Position numbers and translations under genes: made by a program. From Thermopetrobacter sp. (GTDB taxonomy: Bacteria > Pseudomonadota > Alphaproteobacteria > Rhizobiales > Aestuariivirgaceae), in contig DRPD01000287.1 in the NCBI GenBank assembly GCA_011374735.1, positions 1 through 8,340 on the forward strand: a DNA stretch of 8,340 nucleotides, read 5' to 3'. Under the pieces are notes generated by a model. The model was not told the origin of the DNA. It did no database searches and was given only the letters and a program-made list of their open reading frames with translations. Shown one piece after another: positions 1-6,871 of the stretch. Each line of letters opens with the position of its first letter. Within the stretch, counting starts at the first letter, position 1.

Positions 1-371
1 AGCGCGCCGGGCAGATCGTTGACGAGCGCCAGATCGAACAGCGACAGGACGAGATCGAGGCTTTCGCGCTCAAGGGCCGGCGCTTCCGGATCGAGCGCCA
101 GATCGTGCCCGCCCCCCACCGGAATGGCGTAAGCGGCGGCATGACGCACACGCTTCACCCGGCCGGTGGCGCGCAGGCGCGGCGCGAAGTCGGCCGGCGC
201 GGTGGCGATGACGAGGGCCTCGTCGAAGTCGTCATCGCACGCCGCCAGCCGGGCCAGCATCTCCTCGGCCACGTGGGCGTGCAGGGCTTCGGGCATGGCG
301 CCGGGGCCCGTCAGCGCCAGCCGGGCGGCGCGGCGGCGGATCAGCTGCTTGTCGAACGGCCCCTGCGTCAT
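1..371 (-). CDS. Methyltransferase-family protein, NDUFAF5/BioC-like, N-terminal part (truncated by window edge)
   Basis: The first 123 residues of a protein whose C-terminus lies beyond the left edge. The N-terminus (FDKQLIRRRAARLA) resembles the FDR-x-LLRRRR start of the alphaproteobacterial methyltransferases related to mitochondrial NDUFAF5 and to BioC. The stretch LDLVLS...LVNDLPGA near residues 105-123 matches that family's conserved (H-x-)VNDLPGAL segment after the SAM-binding half. Oddity: the place where the glycine-rich SAM motif I (D-x-G-x-G-x-G type) is expected reads EALVIATAPADFAPRL (residues 51-66), with no glycines, so catalytic competence is uncertain. The ATG at 371 is preceded by AAGGAG only 2 bases away, which is tight, but no later start would keep the conserved N-terminus. 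It is divergent from the small membrane protein gene, with 55 bases between them. Substrate is unknown; the family call is from memory of motifs. Confidence 0.75.
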   Translation of the reverse strand, partial: MTQGPFDKQLIRRRAARLALTGPGAMPEALHAHVAEEMLARLAACDDDFDEALVIATAPADFAPRLRATGRVKRVRHAAAYAIPVGGGHDLALDPEAPALERESLDLVLSLFDLALVNDLPGA

Positions 372-426
372 CACTCCTTTCGTGGTAGAAGGCGGCGCGA
401 ATGTCCACCGTTTTCATGAGCGAGCA

Positions 427-615
427 ATGCCGGAACCCGATCACGGCAACAAGGTGCCGCTGTGGCCGTTCGCGCTGATCGCGCTGGCCGGGGCAATGTA
501 TGTGGGGGTGCAGCTGGCGCTCAACGTGTGGCGCTCCTGGCTGCTGGCGGCGTCCATCGTGGCGGCCGGCTTCGCCGTGTTCTGGCTGCTGTGGCCGCAA
601 CAGTGGCGGGGTTGA
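427..615 (+). CDS. Small two-helix membrane protein, 62 aa, function unknown
   Basis: I do not recognise this protein. It has a short polar N-terminus (MPEPDHGNK), then two hydrophobic segments at about residues 10-32 and 38-58, separated by a short NVWRSW turn, and ends in WPQQWRG. This predicts a helical hairpin in the inner membrane. Codons end almost entirely in G or C, like the neighbouring real genes, which supports coding. The frame is open far upstream (to 166), but that part overlaps the antisense methyltransferase gene. The ATG at 427 is the first start outside that gene that leaves a sensible membrane protein; it has only a weak GAGCGAG upstream. It converges on rbfA with 10 bases between the stops and no U-tract terminator visible. 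A chance open frame is possible. Confidence 0.6.
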   Translation: MPEPDHGNKVPLWPFALIALAGAMYVGVQLALNVWRSWLLAASIVAAGFAVFWLLWPQQWRG

Positions 616-625
616 GCTGGCCGCT

Positions 626-1033
626 TCAGCCGTCGTCGTCTTCAGCCCCGCCGCCGAGATCGCGGGCCACGCGCGGATCGCGGAGCAGGCCGTCGATGTG
701 CGATGCGTGATCCTGGGCCGGATCGAGCCGGAAGCTGAGGCGCGGCATGTATCGCAAGCGCCGCAACGGCCCGGCCAGCAGCCCGCGGATGCGCCCGGCC
801 CGGGCGTTCAGGCGCTCTTCCAGACCGTCCCGCATGGCGTCGGTCAACGGCCGCACGAACACCGTGGCGTGCTTCAGATCGGGCGACGCCTCCACCTCGG
901 TGACGGTGATCAGCGCGGTGTCGAGATCCGGCTCGTCGAGGCGGCGCGTCAGAAGGATATCGGCCAGCGCGTGGCGGATCATCTCGCCGACCCGCAACTG
1001 GCGCTGCGACGGCGGCTTGCGGCGGCTGGTCAT
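626..1033 (-). CDS. rbfA: 30S ribosome-binding factor A (RbfA)
   Basis: RbfA is a small KH-fold protein that binds the immature 30S subunit and helps mature the 16S rRNA 5' end (helix 1 region); it is needed for cold growth in E. coli. The 135-residue product has family-typical blocks: RVGEMIRHALADIL (residues 14-27), ASPDLKHATVFVRPL (49-63), and RYMPRLSFRLD followed by HIDGLLRD (94-119). An acidic tail, GGGAEDDDG, closes it, and the length is normal for the family. The ATG at 1033 has GGGAG 9 bases upstream. It is the last gene of the minus-strand operon in this window, 19 bases after infB. The gene usually next in line, truB, is absent: the following DNA carries the plus-strand small membrane protein. 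Confidence 0.95.
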   Translation of the reverse strand: MTSRRKPPSQRQLRVGEMIRHALADILLTRRLDEPDLDTALITVTEVEASPDLKHATVFVRPLTDAMRDGLEERLNARAGRIRGLLAGPLRRLRYMPRLSFRLDPAQDHASHIDGLLRDPRVARDLGGGAEDDDG

Positions 1034-1052
1034 GGCAGGCGGCTCCCGGCGC

Positions 1053-3539
1053 TCACAAGCTGCGGGCGACTTCCTCGACGCGGTAGCACTCCACGATGTC
1101 GCCGGGCTTGATGTCCTGCCAGTTGTCGAACGCCATGCCGCATTCCTGCCCGGCGGTCACGCTGTTCACCTCGTCCTTGAAGCGCTTCAGCGACACCAGG
1201 CTGCCTTCGTGGATGACCACGTCGTCGCGGATCAGCCGCACCCCGGCGCCGCGCTCCACCTGGCCCTCGGTGACCCGGCAGCCGGCCACCTTGCCGACCT
1301 TGGAGACGTTGAACACCTCCAGCACCTCCGCGTTGCCGATGAAGGTTTCGCGCTTCTCCGGGGTCAGCAGGCCGGACATGGCCTGCTTCATGTCGTCCAC
1401 CAGGTCGTAGATGATGTTGTAATAGCGGATCTCGATGCCCTCGCGCTGCGCCGCGTCGCTGGCCTGGCGGTTGGCGCGCACGTTGAAGCCGAGAATGGCG
1501 GCGCCGGTGGTGGCGGCCAGCTGCACGTCGGATTCGGAGATGCCGCCGACGCCGTAGTGCACCACCTGAGCCTGCACCTCCTCGTTGCCCAGCTTCTGCA
1601 GGGCCTGCACGATGGCCTCCGCGGAGCCTTGCACGTCGGCCTTGACGAGGACGGGGAACTTCTTCAGCTCGCCCTCCTTCATCTGGCTCATCATCTGCTC
1701 CAGCGAGGCGCGGCGCATGGCCACGCCCTTGGCCTCGCGCTTCTTGCGCGCGCGGTATTCGGTGACCTCGCGGGCCCGGGCCTCGGTTTCCACCACCACC
1801 AGCACGTCGCCGGCTTCCGGCACCGAGTTGAAGCCCAGGATTTCCACCGGCATGGACGGGCCGGCTCTGACCACGTTGCGGCCGGTGTCGTCGATCAGCG
1901 CCCGCACCCGCCCCCAGCCGGTGCCGGCCACGACGATGTTGCCCACCGCCAGCGTGCCGCGCCGCACCAGCACCGTGGCCACCGGCCCGCGGCCACGGTC
2001 GAGCCGCGCCTCGATGACCAGCCCCTCGGCCGGGCGGTCGGGATTGGCCTTCAGCTCCATCAGCTCCGCCTGCAGCTGGATGGCCTCCAGAAGCTCCGAA
2101 AGACCCCGGCCGGTGAGAGCCGACACCTCCACGTCGAGCACGTCGCCGCCCATGCTCTCCACGAACACCTCATGCTGCATCAGTTCGGTGCGCACCTTGT
2201 CCGGGTTGGCGTCCGGCTTGTCGATCTTGTTGATGGCGACGATGATCGGCACCTCGGCCGCCCGGGCGTGATTGATCGCCTCGACGGTCTGCGGCATGAC
2301 GCTGTCGTCGGCCGCCACCACCAGCACCACGATGTCGGTGGCCTGCGCGCCGCGCGCCCGCATGGCGGTGAAGGCCTCATGGCCCGGGGTATCCAGGAAG
2401 GTGATCTTCCCGCCGTCGGTTTCCACCTGATAGGCGCCGATATGCTGGGTGATGCCGCCCGCCTCGTGGTCGGTCACCCTGGTCTTGCGGATGGCGTCGA
2501 GCAGCGACGTCTTGCCGTGATCGACATGGCCCATGACGGTGACCACCGGGGGCCGGGGCTGGAGCGTCTCCGGCGCATCCTCCGGCCCGATCAGCCCCTC
2601 TTCCACGTCGGCCTCGGAGACGCGCTTGACCTTGTGGCCGAATTCCTCGGCGATGAGCTCGGCGGTGTCGGCGTCGATGACATCGTTGATCTTGTGCATC
2701 TGGCCTTGCTGCATCAGATACTTGATGACATCGACGGCGCGCTCGGCCATGCGGTTGGCCAGCTCCTGAATGGTGATGGCTTCCGGGATGACCACCTCGC
2801 GCGCGATCTTCTCGCGCTGGCCCGTGGCGCCGGCGGCCTGTTTCTTCTGGCGCTCCATGCGGCGGCGGAAGGCGGCCAGCGAGCGGGCCCGATCCTCTTC
2901 CGTGTCGCCGGACAGGGCCCGCGCGATGGTCAGCTTGCCGCGGCGCCGCTGGTCGCCGCCGCGCGCCGGCTTCGGCTTGCGCCGCTGTTCCGTCTCCGGG
3001 CGCTTCTCTTTCGTTGGGGCCGCCGCGGCGGGTTTGGGTTTGGGCTTGGCGCCGCTTTCCTCCGCTTTCTTGGCGGCCACCGCGGCCGCCTCGCGCCGCG
3101 CCGCTTCCTCGGCCAGCTGGCGGGCCTTTTCCTCTTCCTCGCGCTTGCGCCGGGCCTCTTCCTCGGCCCGCCGCCTGGCTTCTTCCTTCTTGCGCTTTTC
3201 TTCTTCCACGGCCCGCACCTTGGCCAGCTCCAGCGCCTTCTCGCGGGCCGCGCGCTCCTGCGGGGTCAGCTTCTCCCAGGCCTTCGGCGTCGCCGCCTTG
3301 TCCTCTTGCGCCGGCGGTGTGGGCGCGGCGGGGCGTTCCGCCGGCGGCGCGTCGGGCGCGGCGGCCGGCGTGGCGGACTTGCCCTTGCCCGGCGGCGTGA
3401 TGACGCGCTTGCGGCGGGTTTCCACCACCACCGTCTTGGAGCGCCCATGGGCGATGTTCTGGCGCACCCGTCCGGTTTCGGTCGTGGTGCGGCTCAGCCG
3501 CAGGGTGGGCTTGTCACCTTTCTTGTCGGACTCGCTCAT
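1053..3539 (-). CDS. infB: Translation initiation factor IF-2
   Basis: IF2 is the GTPase that places fMet-tRNA on the 30S subunit and promotes 50S joining. The 828-residue product has an N-terminal IF2-associated segment (residues 1-45), an Ala/Pro-rich linker, and a long Lys/Arg/Glu/Ala-rich charged helix (about 85-165). A second conserved N-domain follows (about 248-310, with [20 protein letters not shown]). The G domain shows all GTP-binding motifs: GHVDHGKT (337-344, G1), GGIT (361-364, G2), DTPGHE (383-388, G3), NKID (437-440, G4) and SAL (473-475, G5). Domains II, III and IV follow to the C-terminus, which ends in [18 protein letters not shown]. Nothing is missing. The ATG at 3539 lies 23 bases after ylxR; the nearest purine-rich site (GGAG) is rather far upstream, so initiation may depend partly on coupling. 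Confidence 0.98.
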   Translation of the reverse strand: MSESDKKGDKPTLRLSRTTTETGRVRQNIAHGRSKTVVVETRRKRVITPPGKGKSATPAAAPDAPPAERPAAPTPPAQEDKAATPKAWEKLTPQERAAREKALELAKVRAVEEEKRKKEEARRRAEEEARRKREEEEKARQLAEEAARREAAAVAAKKAEESGAKPKPKPAAAAPTKEKRPETEQRRKPKPARGGDQRRRGKLTIARALSGDTEEDRARSLAAFRRRMERQKKQAAGATGQREKIAREVVIPEAITIQELANRMAERAVDVIKYLMQQGQMHKINDVIDADTAELIAEEFGHKVKRVSEADVEEGLIGPEDAPETLQPRPPVVTVMGHVDHGKTSLLDAIRKTRVTDHEAGGITQHIGAYQVETDGGKITFLDTPGHEAFTAMRARGAQATDIVVLVVAADDSVMPQTVEAINHARAAEVPIIVAINKIDKPDANPDKVRTELMQHEVFVESMGGDVLDVEVSALTGRGLSELLEAIQLQAELMELKANPDRPAEGLVIEARLDRGRGPVATVLVRRGTLAVGNIVVAGTGWGRVRALIDDTGRNVVRAGPSMPVEILGFNSVPEAGDVLVVVETEARAREVTEYRARKKREAKGVAMRRASLEQMMSQMKEGELKKFPVLVKADVQGSAEAIVQALQKLGNEEVQAQVVHYGVGGISESDVQLAATTGAAILGFNVRANRQASDAAQREGIEIRYYNIIYDLVDDMKQAMSGLLTPEKRETFIGNAEVLEVFNVSKVGKVAGCRVTEGQVERGAGVRLIRDDVVIHEGSLVSLKRFKDEVNSVTAGQECGMAFDNWQDIKPGDIVECYRVEEVARSL

Positions 3540-3562
3540 GGGTATGCTCGTCGCTCCATCAT

Positions 3563-4192
3563 TCAGGCGCGCCCCGCAGCGGCGCAGGCACGGGCCAAGC
3601 GGGCCAGCCGCAGGAACTTGTCGGTCAGCGGATGGCCTTTCATGGCTGCATGTATCACATTTGGCCGGGAAAATGCCAAACTCAATTCATCGGAGGCGAA
3701 AAAATCGACCATTTCCGGCTCCACATCCGCCGCCTTGCGGGCCCGGCCGATGAGCTTGCGCTTGCCGTCCGCGGCCGCTTGCGCGGCGAAAATCAAGGCC
3801 CGCGCGTCGCCCGCCGCGATCAGATCGGACACCTTGCCGAAGCCGCTGGTGGCCACCCCGGCCTTGCGGCCCAGCGACAGCGCGGAAAGCGCCGCGGCGC
3901 GCAACCGGCGGGCCACGTCGTCGGCCAGATCCGGGGCCACCTTCACCGGCGCCTTGAAGGCCCGCGCGAAGGCGTTCCCCGCGACGGCCCGCTCGATGGC
4001 GGCCCGTTCGGGCACGATCCAGGCGCCGCGGCCGGGCAGATCGCTCTTGAAGTCGAAGACGACACGGCCGTCCGGATCGCGCACGAAGCGCAACAAGTCA
4101 GCGCGCGGCCGCGTCTGGCCGGTGGCGATGCAGGTGCGCATCGCCGCCGCCTTGCCGGCTGCCGGGGTCGTCTGTCGCGGGCGGGCGCTCAT
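3563..4192 (-). CDS. ylxR: YlxR (DUF448) RNA-binding protein fused to an L7Ae-like domain
   Basis: The 209-residue product begins with a YlxR/DUF448 domain: [19 protein letters not shown] (residues 19-37), then the PGRGAW signature (53-58). A second half follows (about 100-190) with [21 protein letters not shown] and ALIFAAQAA, which resembles an L7Ae/YlxQ-type RNA-binding fold. In Firmicutes, YlxR and YlxQ are separate neighbours in the nusA-infB operon; fusion of the two is common in alphaproteobacteria. Firmicute YlxR (RnpM) has been linked to RNase P regulation, but whether this applies here is inference. The ATG at 4192 is 15 bases after the nusA stop, and only GAGG at some distance serves as a ribosome site. 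Met18, directly before RTCIATG, is a possible alternative start. The C-terminus is Ala/Arg-rich. Confidence 0.9.
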   Translation of the reverse strand: MSARPRQTTPAAGKAAAMRTCIATGQTRPRADLLRFVRDPDGRVVFDFKSDLPGRGAWIVPERAAIERAVAGNAFARAFKAPVKVAPDLADDVARRLRAAALSALSLGRKAGVATSGFGKVSDLIAAGDARALIFAAQAAADGKRKLIGRARKAADVEPEMVDFFASDELSLAFSRPNVIHAAMKGHPLTDKFLRLARLARACAAAGRA

Positions 4193-4207
4193 CTGGCGGT
4201 GGCGGCC

Positions 4208-5836
4208 TCATGATTGTTGATCGGCGGCCGGTTCATCGGCGTCCGTGGCGGCGTCGGCGGCTTCCTCGTCTTCCGCTTCGGGCTCCTCGGCGATGAGGCC
4301 GGCCAGACGGCGCGCCTGCATGATCATCGCCTCCGCCTCGGCCCGGGACACGTCCAGCGCGCTGAAGATGCCGTCATGGGTGATGGTTTCACCGTCCTTG
4401 CGCTCGCGCCAGCCGATAAGGTCGTCGGTGGCGCAATAGGCCAGATCCTCCAGCGTCTTCACGCCGTCCTCACCCAGCTTGACCAGCATTTCCGGCGTTA
4501 TGCCGTCGATCCGCAGCAGCTCGTCTGACACCCCCAGCTCCTTGCGCCTGGCGTCCAGCTGCGCCGCCTCGCGTTCCAGATACTCGCGCGCCCGGGCCTG
4601 GATTTCCTCCGCCACCTCCTCGTCGAGACCCTCGATGGCGGCGATTTCGGCGACATCCACGTAGGCCACTTCCTCCACCGACGTGAAGCCTTCGGAGGCC
4701 AGCAGCTGGGCCAGCATCTCGTCCATGTCGAGCGCCGTCATGAAGCGTTCGGTGCGCTCCGCGAACTCGCGCTGGCGGCGTTCGGCCTCCTCGTCCTCGG
4801 TCATGATGTCGATATCCCAGCCGGACAGCTGCGAGGCCAGCCGCACGTTCTGGCCGCGCCGCCCGATGGCCAGCGACTGCTGGTCTTCGGGCACCACCAC
4901 CTCGATGCGCTTGGCGTCCTCGTCCAGCACCACCTTGGCCACTTCCGCCGGGGCCAGCGCGTTGACGATGAACGAGGCGGCGTCGGGCGTCCACGGGATG
5001 ATGTCGATCTTCTCGCCCTGCAACTCGTTGACCACCGCCTGCACGCGCGAGCCGCGCATGCCGACGCAGGCGCCCACCGGATCGATGGACGGATCGGAGG
5101 AGCGCACCGCGATCTTGGCCCGCGAGCCGGGGTCGCGGGCCACGGCGACGATCTCCACCACCCCGTCGTAGATCTCCGGCACCTCCTGGGCGAACAGCTT
5201 GACCATGAATTCCGGCCGCGTGCGCGACAGGAAGATCTGCGGCCCGCGCGGCTCGCGGCGCACGTCGTGGATGTAGGCGCGGATGCGGTCGCCGGGGCGG
5301 AAGCTCTCGCGCGGGATGCTCTCGTCGCGCCGCAACTGCGCCTCGGCGCGGCCCAGATCGACGGTGGTATGGCCGAACTCGCCGCGCTTGACGACGCCGG
5401 AGACGATCTCGCCGATGCGATCCTTGTATTCTTCATATTGCCGCTCGCGCTCCGCCTCGCGCACCTTCTGGACGATCACCTGCTTGGCGTTCTGCGCCGC
5501 GATGCGGCCGAAGTCGATGGGCGGCAGCGGTTCGGAGAACTCATCGCCGATCTCGGCGTCTTCCTTCAGCTTGCGCGCCTCGTCAAGCGACATCTGGGTG
5601 TTCTCGTCTTCCACCTCGTCCACCACCGTGATGACCCGGCGCAGGGTGATCTCGCCGGTCTTCGGGTCGATGTGGGCGCGAATGTCCAGTTCGGAGCCGA
5701 AGCGCGAGCGCGCGGCGCGCTGGATGGCCTCCTCCATCGCTTCCAGCACGATGGCCTTGTCGATGGATTTCTCGCGGGCCACCGCGTCGGCGATCTGCAA
5801 CAGCTCCAGCCGGTTGGCGCTGACGGCACTGGTCAT
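4208..5836 (-). CDS. nusA: Transcription termination/antitermination protein NusA
   Basis: NusA binds RNA polymerase and nascent RNA and modulates pausing, intrinsic termination and rRNA antitermination. Using the longest reading (545 residues from 5845), the parts are: N-terminal polymerase-binding domain (about 10-130, starting [20 protein letters not shown]), S1 domain (about 142-208), KH1 with VGMRGSR (261-267), KH2 with IGRRGQN (327-333), and two helix-hairpin-helix blocks (about 375-425 and 440-515). A very acidic tail closes it. The two C-terminal repeats are the proteobacterial form. Three in-frame ATGs lie at 5845, 5842 and 5836. I chose 5836 because GGAG (5846-5849) is 9 bases from it but 0-3 bases from the others, and the resulting N-terminus ([13 protein letters not shown]) fits the family. 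The 5845 start would overlap the rimP stop as ATGA. Tight coupling to rimP either way. Confidence 0.97.
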   Translation of the reverse strand: MTSAVSANRLELLQIADAVAREKSIDKAIVLEAMEEAIQRAARSRFGSELDIRAHIDPKTGEITLRRVITVVDEVEDENTQMSLDEARKLKEDAEIGDEFSEPLPPIDFGRIAAQNAKQVIVQKVREAERERQYEEYKDRIGEIVSGVVKRGEFGHTTVDLGRAEAQLRRDESIPRESFRPGDRIRAYIHDVRREPRGPQIFLSRTRPEFMVKLFAQEVPEIYDGVVEIVAVARDPGSRAKIAVRSSDPSIDPVGACVGMRGSRVQAVVNELQGEKIDIIPWTPDAASFIVNALAPAEVAKVVLDEDAKRIEVVVPEDQQSLAIGRRGQNVRLASQLSGWDIDIMTEDEEAERRQREFAERTERFMTALDMDEMLAQLLASEGFTSVEEVAYVDVAEIAAIEGLDEEVAEEIQARAREYLEREAAQLDARRKELGVSDELLRIDGITPEMLVKLGEDGVKTLEDLAYCATDDLIGWRERKDGETITHDGIFSALDVSRAEAEAMIMQARRLAGLIAEEPEAEDEEAADAATDADEPAADQQS

Positions 5837-5841
5837 GGTCA

Positions 5842-6471
5842 TCATCTCCGTTTCTTGCGGTTGTCGGGGGCGGCCGCATCGGGCGGCGGCGCGCCGTCGG
5901 TCAGGGACTTGCTCCGTTGCGCGGCCTTCGCCGCGGCGTTGAGCAGCGCATCGCTCATCACCAGCCGGGCGCTGGCGATGTCGGCGAACTTCAGGCCGAT
6001 CAGCACGTCGTCGTCGCCTTTTTCGCCGCCGGCCTTCTCGGCGGGGAGGAACAGGCGCACCTCGTCGCTGTCTTCATCGAAGCCTTCCAGCACGCCGCGA
6101 AAGCGTTTCCGGCCGTCGATAGACGTGGCCATCTCGATCTTCGCCTCATGGCCGGCCCATGTCTCGAAGTCGGCCGGGCGCACCAGCGGCCGGGCCACGC
6201 CGGGCGAGGAGATCTCCAGATTGTAGCGGCCGGGCACGGGGTCCTCCACGTCCAGCAGGGGCGACAGGGCGCGCGAAATGGCCGCGCAATCATCGATGGT
6301 GAGAGAGCCGTCGGGGCGCTCGGCCATCACCTGCAGATCGCGCCCGGCGAAACGCACCCGCACCAGGCGAAAGCCCATGCCCTCAAGCAGCGGCCCGGCC
6401 AGCTTCGCCACCGCCGCCGCCGGCCCGCTTTCGCGCGCGATGCGCCGATCTTTTTTCTCCACTTCCATCAT
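5842..6471 (-). CDS. rimP: Ribosome maturation factor RimP
   Basis: RimP assists early assembly of the 30S subunit. The 209-residue product has the N-terminal alpha/beta domain (about 17-96), ending in the family signature [14 protein letters not shown] (83-96), and a C-terminal SH3-like beta domain (about 99-175, with FRGVLEGFD and [14 protein letters not shown]). It then has a low-complexity basic/Ala/Pro tail ending NRKKRR, longer than in the roughly 150-residue E. coli protein. The ATG at 6471 has GGGAAG (6481-6486) 9 bases upstream; the adjacent ATG at 6468 is less well placed. It is the first gene of the operon, transcribed leftwards from the structured intergenic region. Its stop TGA (5842-5844) overlaps the first possible nusA ATG. 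Confidence 0.95.
   Translation of the reverse strand: MMEVEKKDRRIARESGPAAAVAKLAGPLLEGMGFRLVRVRFAGRDLQVMAERPDGSLTIDDCAAISRALSPLLDVEDPVPGRYNLEISSPGVARPLVRPADFETWAGHEAKIEMATSIDGRKRFRGVLEGFDEDSDEVRLFLPAEKAGGEKGDDDVLIGLKFADIASARLVMSDALLNAAAKAAQRSKSLTDGAPPPDAAAPDNRKKRR
5846..5849 (-). promoter_or_regulatory. Ribosome binding site deciding the nusA start
   Basis: GGAG on the minus strand, inside the last codons of rimP (CGG AGA). It touches the first nusA ATG (5845) but is 9 bases from the third (5836), so it favours initiation at 5836. Its location inside rimP suggests that nusA translation is coupled to rimP translation. Confidence 0.6.
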
Positions 6472-6541
6472 CCGGTCATTCTTCCCTGAAGGTCGTGGGG
6501 GCGAATGGCACGAAAGAAGATTTTTGGCGATTTCCGAGCGA

Positions 6542-6600
6542 AAATCGATGCGCCTTTTCGCAGGAATAGCAGCGCTATTTCAAGAAAAGGCGTGCGATTT
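6542..6600 (-). repeat. Long imperfect hairpin in the presumed rimP 5' leader
   Basis: Inverted repeat: AAATCG (6542-6547) pairs with CGATTT (6595-6600), CGCCTTTTC (6551-6559) with GAAAAGGCG (6584-6592), and AATAGC (6565-6570) with GCTATT (6574-6579 region) around a short apex. Two wobble pairs join the outer blocks, and a small internal loop separates the 9-bp arm from the apical stem. In the minus-strand RNA it would lie about 70-130 bases upstream of the rimP ATG. It is not followed by a clear U-tract, so I do not call it a terminator. Confidence 0.6.
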
Positions 6601-6643
6601 GCAGCCGGAAAGCGGCGAAAAGATCTTTCGGGCAATTCGTCAA
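6575..6643 (-). CDS. Possible 22-codon leader ORF behind a perfect AGGAGG
   Basis: A TTG at 6643 (or GTG at 6646) lies 5 (or 2) bases after AGGAGG (6649-6654), the best Shine-Dalgarno match I saw in the window. The frame gives a short peptide, [20 protein letters not shown] followed by LK, and stops at a TAG inside the long hairpin. The start overlaps the stop of another tiny frame (6640-6693) as TTGA. It could be a leader peptide of the rimP operon or chance; nothing beyond the ribosome site supports it. Confidence 0.2.
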   Translation of the reverse strand: MTNCPKDLFAAFRLQIARLFLK

Positions 6644-6657
6644 CACGGCCTCCTATC

Positions 6658-6686
6658 AAAAAAAGCGGGCCCCCGGAGGAACCCAC
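6658..6686 (-). terminator. Strong Rho-independent terminator, leftward
   Basis: In minus-strand RNA, GUGGGUUCC pairs with GGGGGCCCGC over 9 base pairs, capped by a UCCG tetraloop (UNCG class, C-G closed). A run of seven U follows (6658-6664). Three of the pairs are G-U on the minus strand but would be A-C mismatches on the plus strand, so the minus-strand RNA is the one selected to fold. It lies about 190 bases upstream of rimP, so it ends an upstream short RNA or attenuates the operon. Confidence 0.8.
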
Positions 6687-6734
6687 TTCCCATGTTCATC
6701 TTCCGTCATCCGGAAGGTCTGGTGAAGCGTTCGT
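6658..6734 (-). ncRNA. Candidate short RNA or attenuated leader RNA, about 77 nt
   Basis: Between a minus-strand promoter candidate (start predicted near 6734) and the strong terminator there is room for an RNA of about 77 nucleotides. It would fold into a first hairpin, CTTCCG-GATGA-CGGAAG (6700-6716), an open purine-rich linker, and the terminator hairpin. This is the usual architecture of bacterial trans-acting small RNAs. It equally fits a leader RNA of the rimP-nusA operon whose read-through is regulated. I do not recognise it as a known RNA family. The transcription start is inferred from -10 spacing only. Confidence 0.45.
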
Positions 6735-6740
6735 GCCCTT

Positions 6741-6769
6741 TATATAAACGGGACGCCCGTGCGGATCAA
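6741..6769 (-). promoter_or_regulatory. Sigma70-type promoter candidate, leftward
   Basis: On the minus strand TTGATC (6764-6769) is followed after exactly 17 bases by TATATA (6741-6746). Each box matches consensus at four of six positions, in one of the most A/T-rich spots of the window. The spacer contains a dyad, ACGGG-N3-CCCGT (6748-6760). It would drive the short RNA and, on read-through, the rimP-nusA-ylxR-infB-rbfA operon. Confidence 0.5.
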
Positions 6770-6821
6770 TCCTCCATGACCTGTCTTGGAAAAATGAATG
6801 ACCCCGTGAAAAGGATGGCAA

Positions 6822-6859
6822 AGAAGCGCCAATGGCGGAAAATCGCCATTGGCGCTTCT
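6822..6859. repeat. Perfect 16-bp inverted repeat upstream of mnmG
   Basis: AGAAGCGCCAATGGCG (6822-6837) and its exact reverse complement (6844-6859) are separated by GAAAAT. Each arm itself contains a near-palindrome, CGCCA-A-TGGCG in the left and CGCCA-T-TGGCG in the right, so the element is a pair of dyads within a larger dyad. There is no U-tract on the plus side and only a broken T-rich stretch on the minus side. It may be an operator, a cruciform/hairpin element or a short repeat of the genome. Confidence 0.85.
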
Positions 6860-6865
6860 CTCAGA

Positions 6866-6871
6866 TACAAT
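6866..6871 (+). promoter_or_regulatory. Possible -10 box for mnmG
   Basis: TACAAT matches the TATAAT consensus at five of six positions and lies 46 bases before the mnmG ATG. No good -35 is present at 16-18 bases; that position falls inside the right arm of the inverted repeat. If real, the promoter may be weak or activator-dependent. Confidence 0.3.

Noticed and set aside
232..600. A 122-codon minus-strand frame overlapping the methyltransferase start and the small membrane protein
   Set aside because: The composition is Arg/Pro/His-rich with no motif; it is a shadow frame of the two better-supported genes.
616..625. Bidirectional terminator between rbfA and the small membrane protein gene
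   Set aside because: Only a four-base-pair GCTG/CAGC stem can be drawn, with no T-tract on either side.
747..4220. A 1157-codon open frame on the plus strand opposite infB and ylxR
   Set aside because: It is exactly antisense to two well-identified genes, is rich in His/Arg/Gly/Leu low-complexity sequence and has no recognisable domain. Long antisense frames are expected when strong G/C third-position bias removes stop codons.
5267..6226. Open frames on the plus strand opposite nusA and rimP
   Set aside because: They are antisense to identified genes with full domain sets; composition is typical of shadow frames.
6468..6686. A 72-codon minus-strand frame (GTG start) whose TGA overlaps the rimP ATG
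   Set aside because: The stop/start overlap looks like coupling, but the start lies inside the terminator stem and there is no ribosome site. Codon use (ATA, TTT runs) is unlike the neighbouring genes.
6822..6859. Perfect inverted repeat as an intrinsic terminator
   Set aside because: No U-tract follows on the plus strand, and on the minus strand the T-rich stretch is interrupted (CTTTGCCATCCTTTT). Nothing upstream on either strand obviously needs termination here.
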